A stretch of 64,000 nt of DNA from Methylobacter tundripaludum (GCF_002934365.1 NZ_PTIY01000011.1:62001-126000), one strand, 5' to 3'. Positions 1 through 8,587 are shown, counted from the first letter of the stretch. Made by a program: numbers and translations. Notes: generated by a model from the letters alone, not told the origin.

Positions 1-410
1 CGATTAATTCTGCATAGCTCATTTTTAAGCCCATTTATTTAATATGTTTATACGTGGTGGTGCAGTAGAAAGACACCAAGGTTTCCGAGAATATCACTCT
101 CAAAGGTTCAGGCGCATATACAAATCTTGATCACGTCTATCGGATGGGGCGTTTTCGCAAAGCCCAGTGAGTCTTGTCTTTTGGAAATTAACAAAAAAGC
201 GGGGAATAAGCCAGCGCTATTAACTCGCGCGGTGTCGATAGGGGTTGCCCCTGCGCCACGGTGACAGGTTCGTAAAGCTGTAAGGCGGTTTCGCGACAGC
301 AAACCGCCATAGCCGGGAAGAGCTAATCTGATTCTCGCTCGGATTGTTTCAAGCGGTTTTATTATCCGTTGTATTTAGTCTTGTGCGGTGATTGCGGTAG
401 CCGCCACGTT
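1..410. other. Leading stretch without a convincing gene
   Basis: No open frame here looks like a protein family I recognise. At the extreme left edge an ATG on the minus strand at position 22 opens a frame reading MSYAELI before it leaves the window; it could be the start of a gene to the left, but seven residues and a poor ribosome site do not allow a call. The rest is ordinary intergenic sequence without an obvious hairpin terminator. Confidence 0.3.
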
Positions 411-788
411 TTACTTTTTAATAACCAGCACATCATCAAGATAATCCCGAAACACCGCATCGTAAGTCACAATACATAGCTTCTCGTACTTGGCTTGGGC
501 AATCAACAATCGATCGAACGGGTCTTTATGACGATCATCCAGTTCGAGAACGGTTTGGGCATGGTAAGGCGTGATATTCAGCCATTGAAAACCTTGCGCT
601 TCAATATCTTCGGCGATGTGTTCCGAGGGCAAGGGCATTTTACCCAAGCCGTTTTTGATCGCCATTTCCCAGACCGTAACAGAACTGACCAATGCGCCTT
701 CAGCCTGAATCCGCTCGATGATCGGGCGGTCCTTGATTTCGCCCATCAGCCAGTCGTAAACAATGCAGGTATCAAGCAGCAGGCGCAT
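411..788 (-). CDS. vapC: PIN-domain toxin ribonuclease, VapC-like
   Basis: This 125-residue protein is a PIN-domain endoribonuclease, the toxin of a type II toxin-antitoxin pair. The conserved acidic residues that hold the catalytic metal are visible: Asp6 in LLDTCIVYDWL, Glu41 in SVTVWEMA, Asp92 in HKDPFDRLLIAQA and Asp110 in VTYDAVFRDY. Length is normal for the family. Its start overlaps the end of the upstream antitoxin gene by 17 bases, so the two are translationally coupled. VapC toxins usually cut tRNA or rRNA, but the target cannot be read from the sequence. Confidence 0.85.
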   Translation of the reverse strand: MRLLLDTCIVYDWLMGEIKDRPIIERIQAEGALVSSVTVWEMAIKNGLGKMPLPSEHIAEDIEAQGFQWLNITPYHAQTVLELDDRHKDPFDRLLIAQAKYEKLCIVTYDAVFRDYLDDVLVIKK

Positions 789-1023
789 TGTTGCTATCGG
801 TGAATAATTGTTCTACTTCGGCGTTGGTTGCGGCGGAATTCCAGTCCGCCGCATAAGCGGCCCGGCCTTTCCAGGCACCGGGGGGAGCGACTTTGTTGGC
901 CGTATATTTAACAAGTTTGGCGACGGGGACGCCGTTACGGGCGATCACGACTTCCTCATCTCTCTCGGCGGCAACGATGAGGCTGGACAAGTTGTTTTTG
1001 GCTTCGAGTATGTTGACTTGCAT
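772..1023 (-). CDS. Phd/YefM-family antitoxin
   Basis: An 83-residue partner of the VapC-like toxin. The N-terminus, MQVNILEAKNNLSSLI, followed by EEVVIARNGVPVAKLV, is the classic Phd/YefM fold that binds DNA and dimerises; the C-terminal third (AWKGRAAYAADWNS and beyond) is the part expected to wrap around and neutralise the toxin. The ATG at 1023 is preferred because it begins exactly at the family's usual N-terminus; an upstream in-frame GTG at 1032 would add three residues. Antitoxins of this family normally repress their own promoter, which would lie in 1024-1160. Confidence 0.85.
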   Translation of the reverse strand: MQVNILEAKNNLSSLIVAAERDEEVVIARNGVPVAKLVKYTANKVAPPGAWKGRAAYAADWNSAATNAEVEQLFTDSNNAPAA

Positions 1024-1105
1024 CGAGGACACCGGGGCTAAATTGGCTAATGCTAGCCAACTTAATTGAGTCCGCCTTTATTGTCAAGAGAACGCTTCTT
1101 CTGTG

Positions 1106-1143
1106 GCGTTTGTAGGCGCGGATAAATCCGCACCTACAAACGC
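1106..1143. repeat. REP-like palindrome
   Basis: A 38-base near-perfect inverted repeat: an outer arm GCGTTTGTAGG pairs with CCTACAAACGC and an inner GCGGAT pairs with ATCCGC, with one mismatched pair. It has no following T-run in either direction, so it resembles a dispersed REP-type palindrome more than a terminator. It sits between the antitoxin promoter region and the end of the next minus-strand gene. Confidence 0.7.
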
Positions 1144-1162
1144 TCAAGTTATTACGAGTCAA

Positions 1163-1384
1163 TTACCCTGACGCCTGACTCATCGCGCGAATGGCATCGG
1201 TGGTGACGGCTTGTCCGCCGACGCCCCATTGGCCCGAAGCGACATCCTCGATGATCACCCAGGTGACCGGTCTTAAGCCTTCGCCCTCTACCGAGACGAT
1301 CGCATCGGTGACCTTGCTGATGATTTCCTGTTTTTGTTGTAGCGATAAATATCCGCCGATACCTTTGATTTGTACGAGTGGCAT
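1163..1384 (-). CDS. 4-oxalocrotonate tautomerase family protein
   Basis: A 73-residue member of the tautomerase superfamily. The protein begins Met-Pro, and removal of the Met would expose the N-terminal proline that acts as catalytic base; VQIKGIGGYLSLQQKQEI and RPVTWVIIEDV are typical of the beta-alpha-beta fold. A good ribosome site (CAGGAGA) precedes the ATG. It is the third gene of a minus-strand operon with a cysteine hydrolase and a carboxymuconolactone-decarboxylase-like protein, with gaps of about 50 bases. Substrate unknown. Confidence 0.85.
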   Translation of the reverse strand: MPLVQIKGIGGYLSLQQKQEIISKVTDAIVSVEGEGLRPVTWVIIEDVASGQWGVGGQAVTTDAIRAMSQASG

Positions 1385-1434
1385 GGTGTTTCTCCTGTCA
1401 AAATGATTGTGGTTGTGTTGTTAAACGCGTATTT

Positions 1435-2076
1435 TTACTGGCCGCAGGATGAGCCGGGACTGGTAACGCAGCATGATCCTGCGGCCTGCTCAAGAAATTC
1501 CCGCTGCGTCACCGGCAAGGAAAACATCGGCCAGTTGTTCTCGACGGAAATGCGGTACTGCTCGAGACCGATGGTCGCGCTGGCGTCGGTGATGCCGAAC
1601 ACCCGGTAGCCTTTGTCGTAAGCGGAACGCATTGTGGATTCGATGCAGATATTGGTCAGCTGGCCCGCAAGCGCTATGGTGGTGATGCCGTGGGCGCGCA
1701 ATACGAAGTCGAGGTTGGTTCCGGCGAACGCATCGATGCTGGATTTTCCGTCGATAACAATATCGCTGTCCCGGCGGTCGATGACCGGTGCGATTTCGCT
1801 GCCCCAAGTCTTCTTGACCAAAGCGCCCGCATCTTTCACCGTTGCCATGATGCCGTAAGGCGCATGGCCCATCTCCCGGTAATCGGGGGAAAATTGGATC
1901 GGCGTATGCACGATCAGCATGCCTTGTTCGCGCGCACCGTTGATCAGCCGGTTAAGATTGGCGATGACTTGGTGTTTTTCGAGCACGGGTTTCAAGAGCG
2001 GATACAGCTTGCCGCCCTCGCTGAGAAAGTCGTTCTGTAATTCCAGCAGGACGATTGCGGTCTGTTTTGCATTCAT
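1435..2076 (-). CDS. Isochorismatase-family cysteine hydrolase
   Basis: A 213-residue alpha/beta hydrolase of the isochorismatase superfamily. The catalytic triad is recognisable: Asp16 in LLELQNDFLSE, Lys111 in DIVIDGKSS and the nucleophile Cys144 in GQLTNICIEST, with the conserved dipeptide region just before the Cys. Members hydrolyse amides, nicotinamide, N-carbamoyl compounds or isochorismate; the specificity cannot be decided here. A strong ribosome site (GAAGGAA) precedes the start. The last dozen residues are Cys- and Ser-rich and appear to be a family-atypical tail. Second gene of a three-gene operon probably governed by the divergent AraC regulator. Confidence 0.88.
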   Translation of the reverse strand: MNAKQTAIVLLELQNDFLSEGGKLYPLLKPVLEKHQVIANLNRLINGAREQGMLIVHTPIQFSPDYREMGHAPYGIMATVKDAGALVKKTWGSEIAPVIDRRDSDIVIDGKSSIDAFAGTNLDFVLRAHGITTIALAGQLTNICIESTMRSAYDKGYRVFGITDASATIGLEQYRISVENNWPMFSLPVTQREFLEQAAGSCCVTSPGSSCGQ

Positions 2077-2128
2077 ATAGGGTTCCTTCGATTGAGTTGA
2101 ACGGCCGTGGTTATTGAGCGTAGGATGA

Positions 2129-2707
2129 TTACGCGCATTGTTTGCCGCACTGGGCCGGTTCCTCCCATGCTTCAGCCTGGAATTGGGCGTCCAGCGGCGT
2201 GTGCATAATATGATTGGCGTAGTTGCTGAGGGTCTTCATGGTCACGCCCAGCACCACTTCCAATACCTGAGCGCGGCTATAGCCTGCGGCGATAAAGCTG
2301 TCCAACGCCTTGCCGACTACCATGCCCCGCTGCTTGACAACGGCACGGGTGAACGTCGCCAAGGCGTCCAGCTTCTTGTCCGGCAACGGCTGCTGTTCAC
2401 GCAGTGCATTCACCATAGCGGCATCGGCCTTCACCATGTGCTTGGCAATGATTGAATGCGCCGCTACGCAGTAAGCGCAGTGGTTTTCGATGCTAGCCGA
2501 AAGCAGCACCACTTGCCGCTCCACCGGCGTCAGCGAGGTCTTGTCGAGGATGGCGCCCAGATTTAGATAGGCTTGTAAAACCGTGGGCGATTCGGCGAGG
2601 CCGCCCAGTAAATTCGGCACAAAGCCGTAATTTTGCTGAGCGCCTTCGAGCAACGACTGGGCGGCAAGAGGCGCTTTCGGGATGGAATAAATGTTAAATT
2701 GGGACAT
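2129..2707 (-). CDS. Carboxymuconolactone decarboxylase / AhpD-like protein
   Basis: A 192-residue AhpD/CMD-fold protein. Residues 74-84 carry the redox signature ENHCAYCVAAHS, with Cys77 and Cys80 as the CxxC pair and His84 as the proton relay, indicating an alkylhydroperoxidase-type peroxidase rather than a true decarboxylase. Members are typically trimers or hexamers in the cytoplasm. The start has an excellent AGGAGA ribosome site. It is the first gene of the minus-strand operon and faces the AraC regulator across about 120-180 bases, so its promoter shares that gap. It may protect against peroxide generated by, or linked to, the chemistry of the two downstream enzymes. Confidence 0.88.
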   Translation of the reverse strand: MSQFNIYSIPKAPLAAQSLLEGAQQNYGFVPNLLGGLAESPTVLQAYLNLGAILDKTSLTPVERQVVLLSASIENHCAYCVAAHSIIAKHMVKADAAMVNALREQQPLPDKKLDALATFTRAVVKQRGMVVGKALDSFIAAGYSRAQVLEVVLGVTMKTLSNYANHIMHTPLDAQFQAEAWEEPAQCGKQCA

Positions 2708-2829
2708 ACTATATCTCCTGTTTTTCGATTAATCTGGATGGGTTTTGTTATGCAAGGGTTTGGGCTAAACGTTCATTTCACGGTCTACGCACTGAAAAAT
2801 TTCGACGGGGATAGGTTAAGCAATTCGGC

Positions 2830-3774
2830 TTGCCGAACCCATGCTCGGGACTCCGGGATTGTTGTCCGATTGTCCGGGAGATTGATGTGGATGCTTTAAC
2901 GGCGCTGGTCAACGCGCTGAACTTGCGCGCCAAACTGGTTTATTCGGGCGGCGTTTGCGGGCGCTGGTTGATGGATCACAATTCCGATACGTCGGTTTGG
3001 TTTCATTTAGTCAGCAAGGGGCAAGGCTGGGTGCATTCGCCGAGCCGGGAAACGCCGCTGGCGTTGGAAAACGGCGATTTGATTTTGTTTCTGCCGCATG
3101 CGCCGAAGCACTTTTTGTCCTACAGCGCCGAGCATTTGCCTTGCGATGCGGCCGACACCCGTTTGACCGGCTGGGAGGGCGGCGAGTCGGGATTTGTTTG
3201 CGGGGAAATCGAGCTGGCTACGCCCCGTTCATTGTTGTGGCAGGCGCTGCCCGCCGAGATTGTGATCAAAAAGAACCAGGCAGGCGACATACTGGCCAAG
3301 CTGATCGAGCTGGTTATCGGCGAGGCTTCCGGCCGGCGCTTCGGCAGCGACTCGGTCGTGGAACGGTTATGCGACAGCCTGTTCGTGCTGGTGATCCGCT
3401 ACTGCATAGAGGAAGGTTTGGTAGGGCAAGGCGTGTTTGCGGCGATGCAGGACAGGCGGCTGGCAACCGTGTTGGGCTTGATTCATCAGCAGCCCTGGCA
3501 GCCCTGGACAATCGCCGAACTCTGCTCCCACGCCGGTATATCAAAAACCCTGCTGTCGGAAAAATTTGCCTTGTACCTTGGCGCATCACCGATTGAATAT
3601 CTGACTCTTTGGCGCATGCAAATTGCGGCGCATTGGTTAAAAGAAACCGGGATGACGGTGGAGCGCGTCGCCGAGCGCTGCGGCTACGAATCCGTGCCTG
3701 CATTCAGCAAAGCCTTCAAGCGCTGTTTGGGCGCGTCTCCCGGCGCATTTCACCGTGCAGAGACAATTAGATAA
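2830..3774 (+). CDS. AraC-family transcriptional regulator with cupin sensor
   Basis: A regulator of about 295-314 residues. The N-terminal half is a cupin-6 type sensor domain (SVWFHLVSKGQGWVHSP, then LENGDLILFLPHAPKHFL), the C-terminal hundred residues hold two helix-turn-helix motifs (WTIAELCSHAGISKTLLSEKF and MTVERVAERCGYESVPAFSKAFKR). A GTG at 2887 is a credible alternative start, since GGGAGA precedes it and the protein then begins directly at the sensor domain. It is divergent from the CMD/hydrolase/tautomerase operon, which is the obvious target. In related proteins the sensor binds a small aromatic or aldehyde ligand; none can be inferred here. Confidence 0.9.
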   Translation: MPNPCSGLRDCCPIVREIDVDALTALVNALNLRAKLVYSGGVCGRWLMDHNSDTSVWFHLVSKGQGWVHSPSRETPLALENGDLILFLPHAPKHFLSYSAEHLPCDAADTRLTGWEGGESGFVCGEIELATPRSLLWQALPAEIVIKKNQAGDILAKLIELVIGEASGRRFGSDSVVERLCDSLFVLVIRYCIEEGLVGQGVFAAMQDRRLATVLGLIHQQPWQPWTIAELCSHAGISKTLLSEKFALYLGASPIEYLTLWRMQIAAHWLKETGMTVERVAERCGYESVPAFSKAFKRCLGASPGAFHRAETIR

Positions 3775-4400
3775 AACCTCCCTGCCATGCGTTTCCCCGC
3801 GCCGCCTGAACCGAGAATGCGGTGTAAGGGTTGCGTTCCTCGTTTTCGCCGGGGGGCGAAGGGCCATCCTTGGCCCCTCTGGCAACGCGCAGTATCCCAA
3901 TAGCGCCTTACGGGCTATTCCCGGTGAAAGCTCCGGTATTTTTTCTCGTTCCCACGCGCTGCGTGGGAATGCAGTTAAAGGCGCGCTGCGCCGCGAATTG
4001 AGTGCATTCTAGGCGCTCCATAGTATCTTACGCTTGTAAGGAATTCAGGGCGGCTCCGACCGATAGACAGGGCGGCTTTACGGCGTTTGTTGTTAAAACG
4101 CTCCCTGCCGTTTCAAACCGAAGTCCATCCGCTGTAAGGCGAGCGGGATAAATTTATCAGGATAGCTGTAAATCGCATCCGGTCTATATGAGGAATAAAC
4201 ATGGCGAACATCAGACGCCTCAGTACCTTGGCCCAAGGAGACACCGTCTGGGAAAGGCTGCGCCGAGCCGCGGTATGGCGGTTACAAGCTGCTGGGATCG
4301 TTGCCGCTCAACGGCCGGATAAGCGTCGATTTCCGGCTGTCAACCGCCGACAAAACCAGTCACAATCAACGCATAAACGTTTATGCAACATGGGGGGAAT
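3775..4400. other. Repeat-bearing spacer with a possible decayed gene
   Basis: At 3949-3969 lies a short palindrome TTCCCACGC-gct-GCGTGGGAA, followed by a tail shared with a related element near 35926-35957. From about 4201 to 4400 two overlapping plus-strand frames each look protein-like for 40-60 codons (one opening MANIRRLSTLAQGDTVWERL, the other containing LPLNGRISVDFRLSTADK), as expected for a gene broken by a frameshift, but I cannot name the family. Treat it as unresolved. Confidence 0.35.
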
Positions 4401-4655
4401 ATGTACAAAAAGCTTCTGATCCGGCTGTTGCCGATCGCGATAGCCGCCTTCTTTCTGTTCGACGGTTCGCAAATGTTAAGCCTGGACAATATTCGCGAGC
4501 ATCGGCAGGCTTTGATGGACTTTACCGACCGGTACTATTTGTTGATGTTGATCGCTTGCGCTATCGGTTACAGCCTGTCCACCGCGTTAAGCCTGCCGGG
4601 CGGTACGGTGTTGTCGCCGCTGCCTATATGGCTGAAACACAGGGCAAACGAGTGA
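4401..4655 (+). pseudogene. Truncated TVP38/TMEM64-family membrane protein
   Basis: The 84-residue frame starts MYKKLLIRLLPIAIAAFFLF and runs through SLDNIREHRQALMDFTDRYY, a second hydrophobic helix and SLSTALSLPGGTVLS. These are the first two membrane segments and the GG-containing motif of the TVP38/TMEM64 (SNARE-associated, DedA-like) family, whose intact members are about 220-240 residues. Directly after that motif the sequence switches to LPIWLKHRANE and stops, so roughly the last 150 residues have been deleted. The start has a G-rich ribosome site. Its position just ahead of the DUF3047 gene suggests the two once formed an operon. Confidence 0.65.
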
Positions 4656-4668
4656 GCGGAGAATTGGC

Positions 4669-5313
4669 ATGAGAAGGTTAATCATCATGTTATTGGCGGT
4701 TTTAGCTATACCGGAGACGGCTGCCGAGTCTAAGCCGATGCTGGGCGAATTCAGCCGCAACCGGCTCGACGGTTGGGAGCGGCAAAGTTTTAAAGGCGAA
4801 ACCCGCTATCAATTGCAAAACCTGGATGGTGTCGTGGTGCTTAAGGCCGACAGCCGCGCAGCGGGTTCCGGCTTGTTCAAGGAGCAGCGCATCGATCTGG
4901 AGCAAACGCCGTTTCTGAATTGGTCCTGGCGCGTTGCCAACCGTTTGAGCGGCTTGAACGAGCAAAGCAAGGCCGGAGACGATTATGCCGCCCGCATTTA
5001 TGTGGTGATTAAGGGCGGCCTGGCGTTTTGGCAGACCAAAGCGATTAATTACGTCTGGGCGGGCGGCAGCGGAAAAGACAGTATCTGGCCCAACGCGTTT
5101 GCCGGCGACCATGCGATGATGCTGGCTTTGCGCGGCCCGGAAGCGGCGTTGAACCGCTGGTACAGCGAAAAGCGCAATGTCAGGGCCGACCTGCAAACAC
5201 TGTTCGGCGAGGACCTGCGCATTATCGATGCGGTGGCGCTGATGACCGATACCGACAACAGCGGCAAGCAAGTTACCGCCTTTTACGGCGATATTTGGTT
5301 TTCCAGGGATTGA
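4669..5313 (+). CDS. DUF3047 domain-containing exported protein
   Basis: A 214-residue protein with an N-terminal signal sequence (MRRLIIMLLAVLAIPETAA, probable cleavage near residue 19) followed by a single DUF3047 domain: GEFSRNRLDGWERQSFKGET, FLNWSWRVANRL, DYAARIYVVIKGG and TDTDNSGKQVTAFYGDIWFS are characteristic. DUF3047 proteins are predicted periplasmic beta-sandwich proteins without an assigned activity. CGGAGA precedes the ATG at a suitable distance. It lies 14 bases after the truncated TVP38-like gene. Confidence 0.85.
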   Translation: MRRLIIMLLAVLAIPETAAESKPMLGEFSRNRLDGWERQSFKGETRYQLQNLDGVVVLKADSRAAGSGLFKEQRIDLEQTPFLNWSWRVANRLSGLNEQSKAGDDYAARIYVVIKGGLAFWQTKAINYVWAGGSGKDSIWPNAFAGDHAMMLALRGPEAALNRWYSEKRNVRADLQTLFGEDLRIIDAVALMTDTDNSGKQVTAFYGDIWFSRD

Positions 5314-5419
5314 CGATGCGTGTACCCGCTCTCTTCGGCTGAGCTCAGGGCTAACGGGATGTTGAAATACCCGGCTGCATTTTTAGGATCAAGCGCCTTG
5401 TTCAAAACAGGGCTAAGCC

Positions 5420-5794
5420 TTATACCCGCTGAAGAAGCTCCAGCGCATTGCCGTCCGGGTCGCGGCAAAACAGCGCTTTTCGCCCTGATTTGCTCAGGGT
5501 GTAGGCAATGCCGTTTTGGTCCAGCGCCTCCCGAACCGGCTCCAGGTCCGGCACGCTTAAGGCGACATGCCGATCGCGTCCGCCGTGATCGGGGCGTCCG
5601 GTTGTCGGGTCGGGATTTTCCAGCTCCAGTAAATGAATCTGTTGCGCGCCCAGTTGCAGCCACGCGCCGGGAAAGCCCAGATCGGGCCTGTCGGTTTGCT
5701 GCATGTCGAGAACATCGCAGTAAAACTTCAGCGATGCCGCCGTATCGGAAACAACCAGACTGGCATGATGCAGGGTGAAATTAAATTTTGACAT
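5420..5794 (-). CDS. VOC (glyoxalase/bleomycin resistance) family protein
   Basis: A 124-residue single vicinal-oxygen-chelate domain built from two beta-alpha-beta-beta-beta modules. MSKFNFTLHHASLVVSD, QIHLLELENP, RHVALSV and FCRDPDGNALELLQ supply the expected His/Glu metal ligands. The ATG at 5794 is chosen because GAGAG lies just upstream and the fold begins there; an in-frame start five codons earlier is less likely. It follows bcp by about 45 bases in the same direction, probably one transcript. Members include glyoxalases, dioxygenases and antibiotic-binding proteins; the substrate is undecided. Confidence 0.85.
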   Translation of the reverse strand: MSKFNFTLHHASLVVSDTAASLKFYCDVLDMQQTDRPDLGFPGAWLQLGAQQIHLLELENPDPTTGRPDHGGRDRHVALSVPDLEPVREALDQNGIAYTLSKSGRKALFCRDPDGNALELLQRV

Positions 5795-5839
5795 TAAGCT
5801 CTCTTCCAAAGTGCGGACGAAAATCCAACTGCGATCGGC

Positions 5840-6307
5840 TCATTGCAGGGTTTTTACTTTTTCCAATACGTCCCGGGCATGGCCGTCGGGCGTGACGCCA
5901 TACTCCACATCAACCAATGCGCCTTGTTTGTCGATGATGAACGTGGAGCGGAGAATGGCCATGCTTTTAACGCCGTTCTTTTCCCGTTCCCGCCATACGC
6001 CGTAGCTTTCGCAAAGTTCGCCATCGACGTCGGCCAGCAAATCCACTTTCAGATCGAATTTTTTAATGAAATCCACATGGCTGGCGCAGGAATCCTTGCT
6101 CACACCGATAACCACGGTATCCGCCTTCGCAAATTCCCCGGCAAGCTGGGTGAACTGGTTGGCTTCTATGGTGCAGCCCGGCGTGTCGTCTTTGGGGTAA
6201 AAATACAAAACGACATTCTTTTTCCCGGCGTAATCGGACAAATTAACCGTTTCATCGAATTGATTTTTTGAGCTGAACAGCGGGGCTTGTTGGTGTTTTT
6301 CTAACAT
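5840..6307 (-). CDS. bcp: Thioredoxin-dependent peroxiredoxin Bcp/PrxQ
   Basis: A 155-residue peroxiredoxin of the BCP/PrxQ group, reducing hydrogen peroxide and organic peroxides with thioredoxin. The peroxidatic site is PKDDTPGCTIEA, with Thr42 and Cys45. The E. coli-type resolving Cys five residues on is absent (ANQF instead), and a second Cys occurs at position 74 in VSKDSCASHVDF, so resolution is either through Cys74 or by the one-Cys route. KNGVKSMAILRSTFIID carries the conserved Arg. An AAGGAGA site precedes the ATG. Confidence 0.95.
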   Translation of the reverse strand: MLEKHQQAPLFSSKNQFDETVNLSDYAGKKNVVLYFYPKDDTPGCTIEANQFTQLAGEFAKADTVVIGVSKDSCASHVDFIKKFDLKVDLLADVDGELCESYGVWREREKNGVKSMAILRSTFIIDKQGALVDVEYGVTPDGHARDVLEKVKTLQ

Positions 6308-6441
6308 GGGAATCTCCTTCAGAGTTCGCGGATTGTTAAAGCCTGAAACCGCAGTGTAAGCGGATCAAAGATTCCCTGCAAGCCCCATAAAACCTGGGTA
6401 TATGTGCGTTATTTAGCCTGAAACGTGAAAAGCCTCTTATT

Positions 6442-6487
6442 CACCACGAAGGACACGAAGAAATAAAACTTCGTGTCCTTCGTGGTG
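6442..6487. repeat. Perfect 19-base inverted repeat, GAAGGACACGAAG family
   Basis: CACCACGAAGGACACGAAG at 6442-6460 and its exact complement at 6469-6487 surround an eight-base A-rich loop. It lies just after the stop of rdgC and before the bcp upstream region. It is the simplest member of a repeat family that recurs at 32643-32774, 44958-45216, 58655-58830 and 59933-60081. Confidence 0.9.
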
Positions 6488-6520
6488 ATAGTTTTAATCG
6501 TAATTAATGATGAATTACGA

Positions 6521-7429
6521 TTATGCCTTATTCTCGCCGCCGAATAACTCCAGCAAACGCGGCAGGAAATTAGCCAGTTCCAGCGACATAATCGAGAAAT
6601 CGACATCGAACTGCTCGGCTTCGGAAGCGGTATCAATATCGGCCACCTGATCCTGGATCAAATCAAGAAACTTCAGGCGCTTAACGGCCAGATTCTCGTC
6701 GATAATGAAAGCAATGCGGTCGGCCCAATTGACCGCCAGTTTGATGACTTCCTTGCCGGTATCCAGGTGGTTTTTGATTTCCGGCAGGCTCAGGTCATGG
6801 CGTTTGCAACGGATGATGCCGCCTTCCTCTTCCGGTGCGCGCAATTCGCACTCGTCTTCGATGGTGATGTCGTCCGGGGGCTGATTGTTGACCAGCCACT
6901 CGGTCATGACTTTGACCGGTTTTTCGACGGTATTCAGCGGAACGGCTGGCAGCGAACCCAGGCATTTGCGCAAACTGCTGAGCAAATCCTCGGCTTTTTT
7001 GGCGGACGCCGCATCGACGATCAGCCAGCCGCCCTTGGGATCGATATAGGCGTAAGTCTTGTTCGAGAACGTGAAAGCTCTGGGCAGCAACTCAAAGATA
7101 AGCTCGTCCTTAATAGCCGTGCGTTCTTTTTTGGATAATTTACGGCCTTGCTGTTCCTCGGTTTCAAGAATCTTTTCCTGCATCATTTCATTGACGACGG
7201 ACGCAGGCAGGACTCGTTCTTCCTTTTTTCCGCAGACCATCAAAAAGCCGTTCGCGCTGTGCACCAGCTGTTCGGACGATTTACCCAGCGGCGAGGTCCA
7301 GCCGAAAGTAAATTCTTCATGGCTGCCGCAGGGGCGGAACGCCATTTGTGCAAGTTTTTCTTCCAGCTCTGCCGGAGTCAACGTGAAATCTTCAGTAAGA
7401 CGGAAAATGCTCAGATTTTTAAACCACAT
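6521..7429 (-). CDS. rdgC: Recombination-associated protein RdgC
   Basis: A 302-residue RdgC, a nucleoid-associated dimeric ring that binds DNA without sequence preference and limits RecA filament formation. MWFKNLSIFRLTEDF, FRPCGSHEEFTFGWTSPLG, INLPRAFTFSNKTYAYID-like region and the conserved SLPAVPL and EWL segments match the family, and the length is normal. ATG at 7429 gives the family's usual N-terminus; a TTG two codons earlier is possible but unlikely. The family is restricted to beta- and gammaproteobacteria, which helps place the organism. Confidence 0.96.
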   Translation of the reverse strand: MWFKNLSIFRLTEDFTLTPAELEEKLAQMAFRPCGSHEEFTFGWTSPLGKSSEQLVHSANGFLMVCGKKEERVLPASVVNEMMQEKILETEEQQGRKLSKKERTAIKDELIFELLPRAFTFSNKTYAYIDPKGGWLIVDAASAKKAEDLLSSLRKCLGSLPAVPLNTVEKPVKVMTEWLVNNQPPDDITIEDECELRAPEEEGGIIRCKRHDLSLPEIKNHLDTGKEVIKLAVNWADRIAFIIDENLAVKRLKFLDLIQDQVADIDTASEAEQFDVDFSIMSLELANFLPRLLELFGGENKA

Positions 7430-7610
7430 GTGCAACGGAACCCTTGTAAATAAAATGACTGCGCATTATCGCAAATTTGACGAGGTAAAAATAAAGTAAA
7501 TTTCGGGCAAACGGGACAGGGGAATGTTTTAAAGGCAGCATGGCTATGGTTTGCATATGTCTAAATGGTAAAATTTACACAGGCATTATTAAATCAAGGA
7601 ATTAAGCAAG

Positions 7611-7943
7611 ATGAGATTAAAAGAAAAAGAGGTTGAAGTCGGCTATTTATATTTGACCACTGTAAATCAATATCGTGCCGTACTCGCGATGAAAGGCGAA
7701 TTTTTGATTTATGCTCCCAGTTCGGAAGGGACTGCACCATTAAATCTGAATTTTGCAGAAATGCCGTTTGAAAACCAACCCTTTAAGAAATGCCAAATCG
7801 TTACCTTTGCCAAAAAGGATTATCAAGCGTTTGACTTCAACGGCACTGAAGCGATCAAACATAAATTGAATGAATTACAGCTGGCGGAAGCAATAGCACA
7901 GTGTAATGCCAAGTCAGCTATTGCCGCACTGTTGGCAGAATAA
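7611..7943 (+). CDS. Hypothetical protein, 110 residues
   Basis: I do not recognise this protein. It is 110 residues, soluble, without signal peptide or membrane helix, and opens MRLKEKEVEVGYLYLTTVNQYRAV. Alternating hydrophobic segments suggest a small beta-rich domain followed by a C-terminal helix (LNELQLAEAIAQCNAKSAIAALL). A good AAGGAA site precedes the ATG, which supports it being expressed. It stands alone between divergent rdgC and the REP-flanked transposase relic. Confidence 0.6.
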   Translation: MRLKEKEVEVGYLYLTTVNQYRAVLAMKGEFLIYAPSSEGTAPLNLNFAEMPFENQPFKKCQIVTFAKKDYQAFDFNGTEAIKHKLNELQLAEAIAQCNAKSAIAALLAE

Positions 7944-7976
7944 AGCCGTTACAACAGAAAAATCCGCTGGTTCGCT

Positions 7977-8025
7977 GGTTCCCAAGCTCCAGCTTGGGAA
8001 CCCAGTGTCGGAAGCTCCAGCTTCC
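7977..8025. repeat. REP pair upstream of the transposase relic
   Basis: Two adjacent palindromes: GGTTCCCAAGCT-cc-AGCTTGGGAACC at 7977-8002 and GGAAGCT-cc-AGCTTCC at 8010-8025. The same two units recur in reversed order at 8596-8643 on the far side of the transposase relic and again near 35998-36085. This is the arrangement of a bacterial interspersed mosaic element around its REP-associated transposase. Confidence 0.85.
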
Positions 8026-8055
8026 CGTCTACTTTCACCATACAGGAGCACAACC

Positions 8056-8587
8056 ATGCCCAGAAGCCGCTACCGCGTCCAATGCGACCCGTGCCCACAC
8101 TTCCTGACTGCAGCGGTAAACCACTGGCAGCCGTTATTTACCCGCCCTGAAACCGTAAACATCATTCTGGATTCCTGGCGTTTTTTACAGCGGGATGCAG
8201 GGTTTCGACTCTACGGTTACGTCATCCTTGAAAATCATCTACATATTATCGCCGCTTCGGAGAATTTGAGTCATGACATGCAGCGTTTTAAATCCTACAC
8301 GGCGAAGCAAATCATCGCGCATCTGGAACAACGCCGCTCGGTCAAGCTGTTGGAGTTGCTGGCATTTTTTAAACGCGCTCATAAGCAGGAAACCACTTAT
8401 CAGGTTTGGGAAGAAGGCAATCATCCGCAAATCATCGAATCTGAGGCGGTTATGCGGCAGAAGCTGGATTACATTCATCATAATCCCGTAAAGCGAGGCT
8501 AAGTAGATCAGCCGGAACATTGGCGATATTCCAGTGCGCGCAATTATGCCGGTCAAAGGGTTGATTGAGGTGATTCGGTCATGGTGA
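8056..8587 (+). pseudogene. Decayed REP-associated tyrosine transposase (RAYT, IS200-like Y1)
   Basis: Reading from the ATG at 8056, which has a CAGGAG site, the protein shows the Y1 transposase core: YVILENHLHIIAAS with the His-x-His metal motif and RQKLDYIHHNPVKRG with the catalytic Tyr. The frame then hits a TAA at about 8503 exactly where relatives continue with Tyr. Past the stop the frame still reads VDQPEHWRYSSARNYAGQ, and an extra base near 8555 shifts the final codons, so the C-terminus carries both a nonsense change and a frameshift. The catalytic core is intact, the tail is lost. Flanking REP palindromes are its likely substrates. Confidence 0.8.

Noticed and set aside
1..22. Start of a minus-strand gene leaving the window (MSYAELI)
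   Set aside because: Seven residues and a weak ribosome site are not enough to call a gene.
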